Assembly (NCBI GenBank): GCA_964554105.1 | Contig: CAZKNF010000015.1 | Location: 1-58,733, forward strand | Direction: 5' to 3' | DNA from: CAZKNF01 sp964554105 | Lineage (GTDB): Bacteria > Bacteroidota > Rhodothermia > Rhodothermales > VXPQ01 | Length of the DNA stretch: 58,733 nucleotides | Shown here: piece by piece, positions 17,419 through 26,521 of the stretch | How the letters are laid out: each line of letters opens with the position of its first letter | Numbering within the stretch: the stretch's first letter is position 1 | Program-made: the position numbers and the translations under genes | The notes under the pieces: generated by a model | What the model was told of the DNA's origin: nothing | Database searches by the model: none | The model's input: the letters and a program-made list of their open reading frames with translations, nothing else

Positions 17419-17597
17419 CTATTATTTCTCCACGAATGTCTATCGGCAGGGATGGCTAAATCTATGTCCTAACTTCCTCAAGAGGATGGTTGTCAAGAGC
17501 GCCGCGCGCGAGGATATTACTATATCGTAACGTCTGAACCAATATCAGAATACGGCAACGAAATATCAACGACGCGGAGAGCACCCTTTCCTGCACT

Positions 17598-18440
17598 TCA
17601 GGAAAGTTCTGCGAGAATTCCTCGGACGACCGTCTCAAGCTCGCGTCGTACACTGTTTCCAACACGGAGGACCTCTTTGTGCGAGAGCGGCTCGGCCGAG
17701 AGCCCCGCGGCCGGGTTCGTGATGCTCGAGATTCCGAGAACCTTCATTCCGAGGGCTGCGGCCTGCAATACCTCGGGCACGGTGCTCATGCCCACGGCGT
17801 CCGCGCCCAAACGTCGAAAGGCATGAATCTCGGCTTTCGTCTCGTAGCTCGGGCCGAGTGACCACAGGTAGACGCCCCTCCGAGTGCGAATTCCTCTCCG
17901 CAGTGCCACTTCCTCGGCCGCGTCGAGCCACGCGGGATCATACGGATGAGCATGTCGGAGGGGGTAAGGCCCCCCGCCCTCCTGGAAGTCCAGATGTCCC
18001 ATCGCCATATTGATGTGATCTGAGATCAGCATCAGGGTGCCGGGACGCAGACAGGAATGAATACCACCGGCGGCGTTCGTAACAAGCAAGTGTCCGGCGC
18101 CGAGTGCGCGGCCAAGACGGACGGGAAACGTGACTGACCGTGGCGTATGTCCTTCATACAGATGGGCACGGCCCTGCACGCACATGACGCGGCGTCCTTC
18201 GAGCGTACCAAAGACGAGGCGCCCCCTGTGACCGGCGACTGTCGAGCGCGGATACCGCGGAATGTCGGACGTATCGATCGCCGTGCTGTTCTCGACAGAT
18301 TCCGCCAAATCTCCCAGTCCCGAACCCAGGATGAGCGCGACCTCGGGCTCGAAGCTTACGCGCTCGCGGATCATGCCCAGCGCCGCCTCCAGCTCGGCGC
18401 CGCCCGCTTCCGTATTCGACATCCCCTTCATATTCGGCAT
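17598..18440 (-). CDS. punA: purine-nucleoside phosphorylase (trimeric, PNP/MTAP family)
   Basis: A 280-residue cytoplasmic enzyme. The phosphate-binding ALILGSGLGDLAE, the AGHRGRLVFG block, VQGRAHLYEGH, LLVTNAAGGI, SLGPSYETKAEI and VGMSTVPEVLQA, and a late SITNPAAG are all typical of trimeric PNP for inosine/guanosine phosphorolysis. The first ATG (18440) gives MPNMKGMSN; a start at 18422 is equally possible. A phosphatase remnant lies immediately upstream on the same strand. Confidence 0.93.
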   Translation of the reverse strand: MPNMKGMSNTEAGGAELEAALGMIRERVSFEPEVALILGSGLGDLAESVENSTAIDTSDIPRYPRSTVAGHRGRLVFGTLEGRRVMCVQGRAHLYEGHTPRSVTFPVRLGRALGAGHLLVTNAAGGIHSCLRPGTLMLISDHINMAMGHLDFQEGGGPYPLRHAHPYDPAWLDAAEEVALRRGIRTRRGVYLWSLGPSYETKAEIHAFRRLGADAVGMSTVPEVLQAAALGMKVLGISSITNPAAGLSAEPLSHKEVLRVGNSVRRELETVVRGILAELS

Positions 18441-18477
18441 AACACGACTGGAATTTTCGTCTCTTCTCGTCCTTCAT

Positions 18478-18783
18478 CTACGCCGCGACCTCGCGCTCCT
18501 GCGGTCGCGGTTTAGCAAGAACTCGGATGGCTACCATGGTTACGTCGTCGTGACGAGGTGCATTGCCGCAGAATGCATCAACATCCGCAATAATCGACGT
18601 AATTACTTCGGCTGCAGGCCGGCCATTCGCCTTTGCGACGGATTCGTCGAGACGGACGTCGTCGAATTGCATTCGCTCCGGCAAAAACGAAGAGGAGAAG
18701 GCCGGCGAATCCAGCAGCGCCGAGTACGACGTCCTGCCATCCGAGTACGCGGTTCGGACGTAATTCGATCGACATCTACGTTG
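18478..18783 (-). pseudogene. C-terminal remnant of a SpoIIE/PP2C-type phosphatase
   Basis: The last 68 residues of this frame (MQFDDVRLDESVAKAN, AAEVITSIIADVDAFCG, RHDDVTMVAIRVL) resemble the closing part of SpoIIE-type serine phosphatases, including the D-D-(V/I)-T motif that carries a metal-binding Asp. Upstream, AYSDG in this frame recalls the family's 'YTDG', while ELRPNRVL in the neighbouring frame recalls 'eLrpGDrL', suggesting a frameshift. All of the N-terminal catalytic half is missing because the frame abuts the end of the AI-2E permease gene. I read it as a decayed fragment; a small real gene cannot be excluded. Confidence 0.45.
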
Positions 18784-20233
18784 CCTTCAGAATTCGGTAG
18801 TTTCGCAGACTCCATAGCAATTGCTCCAGCGAGACCCGAAGTATCGTCAAGACGGGGATAGCAACGAGCATTCCGACGATGCCCGCAAGCTGCGCTCCTA
18901 TCAGAACGGCGATGAGAATGAGAAGCGGATGGGTCTGCGCGGCCCGAGAAAAGATATACGGCTGAAAGACAACATTGTCGGCGAACTGCGTGATCAACAT
19001 GGCGACGATCACGCCCGGGACCATCGAAAAATCACCCGTCTGAACGATGCCCACCAGTGTCCCGGCCAGGAATCCCATAAACGGACCGAAGTACGGGATT
19101 GTATTGGCCAGGCCGGTAAATAGGCCGACAGCGAAGGCGTATTCCAGCCCGACAAAGTAGAGCGTCACGCTCGCGATAAGCGCGACAGCCATTACCTGCA
19201 CGAGCAGCGCTCGAAAATACTTCCCTATGATCGTCTCGATCTTCTCGACGAGCATCAGGCTCGGCTCGAAATACCGATTTGGCACGAGGCGCAGCAGGCT
19301 CAGCCGGATCTGCGTGCCGTCCTTCAGAAAAAAGAACGCGACGAATGGAACGACGACGACGGCATAGAAGAGATTGGTAAATACGCCGACAATCGAGCCT
19401 GCTACTGACGTGATCTGCTCCTCACCAAACAGGTTGTTCAGCCCGACGGCGATTCCGTTGACGATCGCTCCGCGCTCGACGGGAATGATCGTTCGTACAC
19501 GGCGTTCGATCGCTGCGGCGACATTTGATAGCGTGACCTCCTGAGCCGTGAAGCCGAGAGGTCCGATGTAACGCTCATCGTCGCCATCCGTGATTATCGG
19601 GGCACTTTCGAGCTCGCGGCGCGAGAGCCGAATTGGAATCATGCGATCTTCCGTGGCACCGGATTCCGTCTCGACCCTCACGCGCAACGAGTCGCCTTCC
19701 GCTTTTCCATGTAGTATCGATTGAAGCCGGCTGAACCCGTCCCAGCGCTCGCCCTCGACGGCAAGGATGGCATCTGTCGGGCGGATGCCGGCAGCTTCGG
19801 CCGGGCCGTCCGGATCAACGGCGGTCACCTGCGCCGCTTCCTGGAAGCTGACCTGGTTGGAAATATCGCTGATCTGCCTGGATGCAAACGGCGCCAGCTG
19901 GGTTATCAGCAGGACGAGGGCGCCGAACACCAGTACGAAGGTAACGAGAATAGCCGGAATTCTACCGATGCCCAGACCCTGAAATCGGTCTACGATCGGT
20001 CTCATGAAGTACGCGACCAGTATACCGATGATGAGATAGACGATAAGAGCCGAGAAGTACCAGATGAGCCACACGGTCGCCGCAACCACCCCAGCCCCGA
20101 GGAAAAATCGGATGACGCGGTCGAGCGTCAGGCGCGATCGCGTGGTCGGCTGCGTATACCGTTGTCCCAGTCCATCTTCGTCCGTCGGGCGAACTCCCTG
20201 TTCGCCCCCGTTAGATCTGTCCCTCTCAGTCAT
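18776..20233 (-). CDS. AI-2E family transporter with an inserted PDZ domain
   Basis: A 485-residue inner-membrane protein. After a charged 35-residue cytoplasmic N-terminus come transmembrane segments at about 38-75 and 92-112 with the AI-2E (PF01594) layout, then a C-terminal membrane half containing FVAFFFLKDG, GLANTIPYFGPFMGF and DNVVFQPYIFSRAAQTHPL, the family's best-conserved blocks. Between them, residues about 132-204 form a PDZ-like domain (VTAVDPDGPAEAAGIRPTDA and ILAVEGERWDGFSRLQSIL). Normal members have a plain loop of about 80 residues there. The PDZ module would face the periplasm by usual topology. Substrate is unknown; family members export varied small molecules or ions. Confidence 0.88.
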   Translation of the reverse strand: MTERDRSNGGEQGVRPTDEDGLGQRYTQPTTRSRLTLDRVIRFFLGAGVVAATVWLIWYFSALIVYLIIGILVAYFMRPIVDRFQGLGIGRIPAILVTFVLVFGALVLLITQLAPFASRQISDISNQVSFQEAAQVTAVDPDGPAEAAGIRPTDAILAVEGERWDGFSRLQSILHGKAEGDSLRVRVETESGATEDRMIPIRLSRRELESAPIITDGDDERYIGPLGFTAQEVTLSNVAAAIERRVRTIIPVERGAIVNGIAVGLNNLFGEEQITSVAGSIVGVFTNLFYAVVVVPFVAFFFLKDGTQIRLSLLRLVPNRYFEPSLMLVEKIETIIGKYFRALLVQVMAVALIASVTLYFVGLEYAFAVGLFTGLANTIPYFGPFMGFLAGTLVGIVQTGDFSMVPGVIVAMLITQFADNVVFQPYIFSRAAQTHPLLILIAVLIGAQLAGIVGMLVAIPVLTILRVSLEQLLWSLRNYRILKAT

Positions 20234-20251
20234 AAACGTTCAATCGAGATC

Positions 20252-22138
20252 CTATCTGGCAGGGCTGCCGAAATACGCCATCAAGTACACGGCGCCGGCC
20301 GTGCCGTCCATCGTGGGCTCATTCGTAGAATAGTCTCCAATGTCGTCATGATAGACGACGAATGGATTCTGCAGATGAGCGAACTCATCCGGCTCCGACA
20401 ACTCCAGCCCCTGAAGCTGCCTGTAGATCGTACCGTATACCGGACCGTCGACCAGCCCTCCGGGCACCTCTTCGCCGGTCAGAGCCCAGACGCTGGTGTG
20501 CACGTCATCCGGATGCTCAGCGTCTTCGGGAAGGCCGGTAAACATGCTCGTGCCCCAGGGATTGCGGCCGAGAAGCCAGTCGCGATGCACCGTCATGAGC
20601 TCACGGTAGGACGTGTCGCCTGTCATTTGCTCGTAGAGCATGATCTGCGTGATCAAGCCCGTCATCAGGTTATTTGAGCACCAGATAAACGGCACGCCTG
20701 TGGAGAAAGGACTCGTATTCGAAGCTTCCAGCACCTTCTCGATACCATCGCGATAGTACCCTGCGAGCGTATCCTGGAAGGCCTCATCAACGTGAGGATA
20801 GAGTGCGAAGTGGCCGACATTGACGTATGGATAAAATTGATAATGATCCGTCGTGTCGCGCCCCATCCAGGATGTCGCGCCGATCATGCGTGCATACCGC
20901 TTCGCGTCTTCGATATACCGCTCATCGCCCGTTGCTTCAAACAGCGCTGCGGCTCCCCATTCCATATCATCCGCCCATGTATCTTCGGTGTACCGATACG
21001 GCGCTCCATAGGAATTACCCTGCTGGAATCCTTCGTTTTCGGTTCCCAGCCGGTAGACCTCCTCGGCGGCTCGGAGACTTTTCTCGGCAAAGGCCGAGTC
21101 ATCACGGTTGTTGTATATGGTATACGCCATGGCCATTGCCGCAGCGTATCGGCCGGCTAGATTGCCCACCCCCGTCGCCTGGCTCTCGTATTGAGCTAAA
21201 CCCTGAGGCTCTCCGTCAGCAAAGTAAACGACCCGGTAGCTGTTCGGGCCCCATCCGTAGTCGGAACTGTCGCGATTCGGCCACTTCCAGCCGATGTGAT
21301 CACGGTCGTCTGCGATCTGATGATAGAGATGATCGGGCTCCGGATGCATCCGATGCATCCAGTCTAGGCCCCACCGAGCCTCATCGAGAACGTCGGGCAC
21401 ACCGTTCGGATGTTCGCGACCCAGATCGTCTGTTCGATCATGGAATTTGTCGCCTTCGAGTGCGTACGCCAGCAGGAGCTGCGCGGTCGCGTTGCTCGAG
21501 GTGATCATGTATTTGAGCTGGTCACCGGCATCATGCCAGCCGCCATGCACGTCAATAAATGTCCCGGCCTCGTGGGGACCATACGCCGTGCGTCCGTCCT
21601 TCCGGTGACACGCCATATCGAGAAACGGATTGTATCCGCAGCGCTGCTGGCGCATAAATTCGAGCAGCATCTCGTGCGAATCGCCGTATACGTCCGGGGC
21701 GATCTCGAAGGAGGCCGATCGAACGTCATCCTCACCGACTTCCAGATAATAGGAGCCGGGCTCATCGTGACTAGAGAAGTCCACCTCGTAATAGTTGTCG
21801 AATCGACCCCAACCCGAAGACGAGGACGGCACGAGAGGCAGCTCGGCGATCACTGATTGATTGCGGGCGTCGACGAGGCGAGCATCGCCGGAAACTGGCT
21901 CGTCGGAGAAGACGACAGCCGACTTGTAATCCTCCGGCAGATACCCCACCAGGTTGACCCTCACGTACGTGCCCGGCTGCTCGGCGCGGACGTCGTGCTC
22001 TACATCGGCGAATTCTCCAACGGCAGCCTCTATGTCGGACGCTGCGGACGTTGAAGCAGGTTCGTTCGATGCGTTCGGCGATACCGACGAGCATCCTGCC
22101 ACTAAAATGAGGAGTACCAGATACGTAAATTTTGTCAT
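20252..22138 (-). CDS. glycoside hydrolase family 9 (endoglucanase-type) lipoprotein
   Basis: A 628-residue protein with a lipobox LVAGCSS (Cys16), so a membrane-anchored exported enzyme. Residues about 57-145 form the N-terminal Ig-like domain seen in many GH9 enzymes (VRVNLVGYLPEDYKSAVVF). The (alpha/alpha)6 catalytic domain follows: GGWHDAGDQLKY (199-210) with catalytic-base candidates Asp203 and Asp206, and DYSTNEPTMDGTAG with the proton donor Glu607. GH9 enzymes cleave beta-1,4-glucans such as cellulose. Its ATG overlaps the recX stop as ATGA (22135-22138), implying translational coupling. It ends 18 bp before the AI-2E gene start. Confidence 0.93.
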   Translation of the reverse strand: MTKFTYLVLLILVAGCSSVSPNASNEPASTSAASDIEAAVGEFADVEHDVRAEQPGTYVRVNLVGYLPEDYKSAVVFSDEPVSGDARLVDARNQSVIAELPLVPSSSSGWGRFDNYYEVDFSSHDEPGSYYLEVGEDDVRSASFEIAPDVYGDSHEMLLEFMRQQRCGYNPFLDMACHRKDGRTAYGPHEAGTFIDVHGGWHDAGDQLKYMITSSNATAQLLLAYALEGDKFHDRTDDLGREHPNGVPDVLDEARWGLDWMHRMHPEPDHLYHQIADDRDHIGWKWPNRDSSDYGWGPNSYRVVYFADGEPQGLAQYESQATGVGNLAGRYAAAMAMAYTIYNNRDDSAFAEKSLRAAEEVYRLGTENEGFQQGNSYGAPYRYTEDTWADDMEWGAAALFEATGDERYIEDAKRYARMIGATSWMGRDTTDHYQFYPYVNVGHFALYPHVDEAFQDTLAGYYRDGIEKVLEASNTSPFSTGVPFIWCSNNLMTGLITQIMLYEQMTGDTSYRELMTVHRDWLLGRNPWGTSMFTGLPEDAEHPDDVHTSVWALTGEEVPGGLVDGPVYGTIYRQLQGLELSEPDEFAHLQNPFVVYHDDIGDYSTNEPTMDGTAGAVYLMAYFGSPAR

Positions 22139-22791
22139 TGCTTCAGTTCATCAAGAATGCTGAGGACCACTCCATACGGGAATCCGCGCCGAACCAGATA
22201 GTCGTAGACCTTCTTTCGTCGCTTTCGATAATCCTCTTCGCGTGAGAGCCTGTCCCAGCGCCGGCGACCGAGGTCGCGAGCGGTTGCAAAGAGTTCGTCT
22301 TCGTCACTGAATACTTCGTCTACCACCCGCCCGGCTGTGGTCCTGTCGACCCCTTTTCTTCTGAGGTCGTGGAGAACACGCACAGGTCCATAGCCTCCCG
22401 ATCGAAAGCGCCCCTCTGCATAGGACGTAGCGAAGTTCTCGTCGTCCAATAAGCCGGCTTTTCTCAAGTATTCGATGGTGCCGTCGATGGCGTCCTCTGA
22501 ATACTCCGACCGCTGCAGACGACGGCGTATTTCTTGTTCGGATCGATCGCGATATGAGAGAAAATTGAGAGCGGTCGAGCGCGCCCGGAAGTGGCCTTCA
22601 CGCTCGAGGATTTCGCGCTGTGCCTCGGTGGTCAGATCGAGCCCTTTCGACAGCCCAAACTCGAGGACGACGTCTTGATTCACGCCGAAGGCAAATTTGC
22701 CATCGATAAAAATCGACACGCGTCCCGGCGTCTTCACTTGCGCCTTCAATGAAGTAATTCGGCCGGCGTAGAGTTCCTGAACATCTGACAT
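22135..22791 (-). CDS. recX: regulatory protein RecX
   Basis: A 218-residue helical protein. The RecX three-helix repeats are visible: ARSTALNFLSYRDRSEQEIRRRLQR, EYSEDAIDGTIEYLRKAGLLDDENFATSYAEGR, GPVRVLHDLRRKGVDRTTAGRVVDEVF, and a last repeat ending RRGFPYGVVLSIL. A beta-rich N-terminal extension of about 45 residues precedes them, as in many Bacteroidota homologues. RecX modulates RecA filaments. recA is not in this window; the gene instead overlaps a GH9 gene by 4 bp, an unusual partner. Confidence 0.92.
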   Translation of the reverse strand: MSDVQELYAGRITSLKAQVKTPGRVSIFIDGKFAFGVNQDVVLEFGLSKGLDLTTEAQREILEREGHFRARSTALNFLSYRDRSEQEIRRRLQRSEYSEDAIDGTIEYLRKAGLLDDENFATSYAEGRFRSGGYGPVRVLHDLRRKGVDRTTAGRVVDEVFSDEDELFATARDLGRRRWDRLSREEDYRKRRKKVYDYLVRRGFPYGVVLSILDELKQ

Positions 22792-22893
22792 GATACGATA
22801 GAAGTGCTGAAGTAGACCGCATACAAGACCCAGGGCATACCGGAATCATAACCTCAATCGCAGCACCGCGTCGAGCAGGGTTGTAATCGCCGC

Positions 22894-23808
22894 TTACGGT
22901 GAACCACCAATGTAGACACGGGTCGAGTCTACGGATATAGCCGTAAATATCCCAATAGCACCATCGAGATTCGAATCCGGTTCGCGGCGCTCGGGAGCAT
23001 TCCGGGTGGCGGCGAAGCGCGCGTACGCCCTCCCGCTTCGAATGAGTGAGATACGCAGTGCATGCTCCGGCACAGGATCATCCCGGCCATCCACACCCAC
23101 GGCATAAACACCCGTCCACGATCGTATCCCCGATCCGTCGAACGGTGCCTCTTCCTCATGAAAGACGGCCTCAGAACGAAGAAAGAGATCCACCACCGTC
23201 GACGAGAACGACTCGTACGGCTGAAGCTGCGCGCGTAACCAGTAATCCCGCGTTCCCCCGCCCGGGCCGCGCCATCTGATCGAGACCTCGATAGGATAGA
23301 TGTAGCCTTCGTAGGCGCCCACTGAAAGTGAGTCGGATAGAGAAAGAGAGTCAAGCACCACGGCTGATACCGGTTCCTCCGGTACGCGAACATCTGCCGT
23401 CATGATTTCAATTGCCGGCGGCACACGGCCCCCGGCTGCAGCGCGGTGACCCTGCCAAACTACGTCCAAAGCGAAGGAATCATTGGGCGCAGCCCTGACG
23501 TGCTCTGCACCTACCGGAAGGTAAACCCCGGAGCGTGCACCGTCTGGAGCATAGTCGACCGACCTGGTCCCGAGCAGCACGGTAATGTCCGCATTCTCGA
23601 CCGCGGCGGCGGCCGAATCGTAAGCGCCGACCACGGGAAGCGTCCGCGCCAAACGGATGGCCGGCAGCGGCCTGCCGGTATCGATAAATCCCTCGATGAT
23701 GAGGCGAGGCTCCGCATCCGAAGGCAGGGCACTGTCGCACCCTGCCATCATCGCGGCGAAAAGAGCACCGACACCGATGATGCTGCTCAGTAAAAGCCGG
23801 TGGGTCAT
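22894..23808 (-). CDS. DUF4249 family lipoprotein
   Basis: A 304-residue protein starting MTHRLLLSS with lipobox AMMAGCDS (Cys24). The N-terminal EPRLIIEGFIDTGRPLPAIRLARTLPV matches the opening of DUF4249 proteins, which are outer-membrane-associated lipoproteins encoded directly after TonB-dependent receptors in Bacteroidota. The start is ATG 23808, one base after the receptor's TAA, so the two are translationally coupled; the frame extending to 23874 overlaps the receptor and is not used. It probably acts as the surface partner of the receptor, in the place SusD occupies in other systems (inference). No SusD is present. Confidence 0.8.
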   Translation of the reverse strand: MTHRLLLSSIIGVGALFAAMMAGCDSALPSDAEPRLIIEGFIDTGRPLPAIRLARTLPVVGAYDSAAAAVENADITVLLGTRSVDYAPDGARSGVYLPVGAEHVRAAPNDSFALDVVWQGHRAAAGGRVPPAIEIMTADVRVPEEPVSAVVLDSLSLSDSLSVGAYEGYIYPIEVSIRWRGPGGGTRDYWLRAQLQPYESFSSTVVDLFLRSEAVFHEEEAPFDGSGIRSWTGVYAVGVDGRDDPVPEHALRISLIRSGRAYARFAATRNAPERREPDSNLDGAIGIFTAISVDSTRVYIGGSP

Positions 23809-23809
23809 T

Positions 23810-26446
23810 TTACAACTCCATCTGCAGCTCGAAAAGTGGTAAAATCGGTATGCCCCGCCGTTCCTGGACATCAATGTCGTTCTCGTCGCCGGGAACGTGC
23901 TGCCGAGCGATTACGTTGCGGCGATTTATGGCATTATAGAGGTGAAGCTCGGCACTGCAGCGGGCTCCGAGCAGTTGGAACCGCCGTTTAGCGGACAAAT
24001 CCGCACGAATGTAGGCCGGCAGTCGTCCGTTGTTCTCGGACGGCCGGTGAAGATAGCGATCGGAATCCCCCAGTGGATCGCCGATGACGTACTGTGCGAC
24101 CGGCACGGTTAGAGGATAACCGCTGCGCATGTCGGCGGAGGCCGTAAAGTCCCACTTGCCTGCTGCGCGGGCGACAACCGCGCGTGCGGAATACGGTACG
24201 TCGAAGCGACTGGGCCGCAGCATTCCTCCATCGAGCGTCGGGATGCGCGTAAACGACTTTCCGCCGGCGTAGCTAATCTGAACATACCATGGCTCGAAGT
24301 CGACCGTAGCTCCAAGCTCGATGCCGTATGCCCGCGCCTTCGCAGGTACGTACTGCCCGAGAAGGGCCGCTACGTCGATACCGGGCCCCACGAGGCCGTC
24401 CTTAGATTGTGACCGATCTTCCGGCAACAGAATGTCGTCGACTTCCCGGAAATAGGCGTCACCCGTCAATGAAAGCCCTGGAAGCAGCCGGCTCTCGAAT
24501 CCTCCGGATATGTTGAGGGCGGAGGAAGGACGTACGTCATCGCCAGCCGGAATCCATCTGCTCGACACGAGATCGTACGTGTAGGCGTGGCGATCACGAA
24601 GTCGATGTACATATTGCACATTTCGGCCGACGCCGGCTCGAAGGGCGAGATATTTCGGATCGACGACATACTGTGCGCTCAGGCTCGGACTCACGTCTGC
24701 ATACGGTCCGCCTCCGAAGAAGCTGAGCCTCATGCCTGAAGTCAATGTCAATCGACGGCTGACCTTCCAGACGTCCTGGGCGTGCAGCGCGAGCTCCGGC
24801 TCGGTCGAGATGTTTTCCTCATCCATCTCGTCAACCGAACCGGGAGAGCGACGTACGACGGCCTCGAGCGAGCTGTCAAACCCTCGAAATGCGGCTTCGA
24901 ATCCGAACTGTATCTGGTGCGAGAGGGACCGAAAATAGTCGACGTCCACCTTCAGCCCGAGATCTCTCAGATCGACACGGTAGTCAGACGAAAGCGCCGC
25001 GGTACCGGTAGGCCGAAGAAATGCGGATTCACGCGCGTCATACATAGAAATGTAGGACGTTGTGGTCAGGAACACCCGATTCGAATGCACGCGCTGGTAT
25101 CGAGCGCTGAGAAGACGGTTTTGCCACTGATGGACCACCTCGAAGAACAATTCGGCCGGTCGAAGCCACGATGAAAAGTCCAGAGACAGCTCGAACGGCA
25201 GGCGCAAATCGAGATCATCGCCGCCGTGATAGTAACTGACGGACAGGCGATCTCTCTCACTCATCCTCCAGGTGTACTTCGCGCTCGCGTCGTAGAAGTA
25301 GTAGCCCGTGCGCAGCGTATCGCGCTTCCCGTCGGCCCCTTCCACAGGATGTTCGGTGCCGATGAGCTTGTCGAGGTACGACCGCCTGCCTGCAAGCATA
25401 AACGAGCTGTTGCGAGTGGCCGGCGTTTCTATCACGAATCGTCCGCTCAGTGGACTTAATGCGAAAAGTACGCCTGGGTCCTCACGTGTCCCATCCTTCA
25501 TCTGCGCATCGAGAACGGCTGCCAGCCGGCCTCCGTAACGCGACGGAAGCGCGTCGCGGTACAGCTTTATGTCCTTGAACGTCTCCGTTTGAAACGTCGA
25601 AATCAGGCTGAAGGCATGCCAGGGGTGATACACCGGCGCACCATCCAGCAGGTAGAGGTTTTGGTCGGGTGCGGCTCCGCGAATGATGAGCCCACCGTTC
25701 ACCTCGCCGGACTTCCGGATGCCGGGAAACCACTCGAGCGCCTGGAATAAATCGGCTTCTCCAGGGAATGAAGGCAGCGTCTCGAGACGGCCGACGGACT
25801 CATCCAGCAGCCCAGGCATGCTCTGCAGGTCCGCGCGACTCGAGTATTCGTCCTCGACGATGATGGATCCGCCCTCGATTGTAGTAGGATGTAATGAGAT
25901 CTCCTGCTGCACCCCGCCTGGGACGAGCTGAAGATGGTTCGACCGGTATCCCAGATAGGATATTCGGATGTCGTACTCACGGACGGGAAGTGCCGGCAAA
26001 GCAAAATAGCCGGACGGATTCGTGACCGTTCCGATCTCAAGATCCGGCAGATAGACGTGCGCTCCAGGAAGAACCTCGCCTGAACCGGCATCTTTGATGA
26101 ATCCCGAGAGTGTGGCTCTTTGCCGTTCGGCACCGGTTGCAAGGGCTGCATCGGCGACGACGACGTACTGTTTGCGCCGGACGCGCTCGGCCTTGAGTCC
26201 GGTCGCTTCGAGCACGCAGCCGAGCGCTTCGATCACATCTCTCCCCCGGTATCGACAGGTCGCGACGCGGCTCTCGACCAGGCCTTCAGCGAACACGATG
26301 TCGATCCCGGCCTGCTCACGAACGGTTATGAGTGCATCCCGCAGCGGCGCGTCGTGGATATCCACACGAATTTCCTGAGCGTGGAGGCTGCCGACCGCCA
26401 GCGATCCGAAAACGAGGAATAGAAGTGCAAGGAGCCCGTACCGCAC
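23810..26446 (-). CDS. TonB-dependent receptor with STN signalling domain
   Basis: An 878-residue outer-membrane protein starting at GTG 26446. In order: signal peptide (to LHAQ), STN/secretin-TonB N-terminal domain (about 25-97, IRVDIHDAPLRDALITVREQ), carboxypeptidase-regulatory-like beta-sandwich (about 110-190, LSGFIKDAGSGEVLPGAHVY), plug domain (from about 220, with GLIIRGAAPDQNLYLLDGAP) and a 22-strand-type barrel ending in QMEL with a terminal hydrophobic residue pattern. The STN domain is the part that contacts FecR-type anti-sigma proteins, and fecR and an ECF sigma gene lie directly upstream. The ligand is unknown; polymer fragments or siderophores are both possible. Confidence 0.92.
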   Translation of the reverse strand: MRYGLLALLFLVFGSLAVGSLHAQEIRVDIHDAPLRDALITVREQAGIDIVFAEGLVESRVATCRYRGRDVIEALGCVLEATGLKAERVRRKQYVVVADAALATGAERQRATLSGFIKDAGSGEVLPGAHVYLPDLEIGTVTNPSGYFALPALPVREYDIRISYLGYRSNHLQLVPGGVQQEISLHPTTIEGGSIIVEDEYSSRADLQSMPGLLDESVGRLETLPSFPGEADLFQALEWFPGIRKSGEVNGGLIIRGAAPDQNLYLLDGAPVYHPWHAFSLISTFQTETFKDIKLYRDALPSRYGGRLAAVLDAQMKDGTREDPGVLFALSPLSGRFVIETPATRNSSFMLAGRRSYLDKLIGTEHPVEGADGKRDTLRTGYYFYDASAKYTWRMSERDRLSVSYYHGGDDLDLRLPFELSLDFSSWLRPAELFFEVVHQWQNRLLSARYQRVHSNRVFLTTTSYISMYDARESAFLRPTGTAALSSDYRVDLRDLGLKVDVDYFRSLSHQIQFGFEAAFRGFDSSLEAVVRRSPGSVDEMDEENISTEPELALHAQDVWKVSRRLTLTSGMRLSFFGGGPYADVSPSLSAQYVVDPKYLALRAGVGRNVQYVHRLRDRHAYTYDLVSSRWIPAGDDVRPSSALNISGGFESRLLPGLSLTGDAYFREVDDILLPEDRSQSKDGLVGPGIDVAALLGQYVPAKARAYGIELGATVDFEPWYVQISYAGGKSFTRIPTLDGGMLRPSRFDVPYSARAVVARAAGKWDFTASADMRSGYPLTVPVAQYVIGDPLGDSDRYLHRPSENNGRLPAYIRADLSAKRRFQLLGARCSAELHLYNAINRRNVIARQHVPGDENDIDVQERRGIPILPLFELQMEL

Positions 26447-26521
26447 GTCGCCGATAATCTAGTTTCTCCACCGGACAGGCAGAAGCGGAAGATAACCGGG
26501 GTGTGCTCGGCGTTCAATGAA

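Noticed and set aside
19721..20677. 318-residue plus-strand frame spanning the AI-2E permease and GH9 genes
   Set aside because: It crosses two well-supported minus-strand genes and encodes no recognisable domain.
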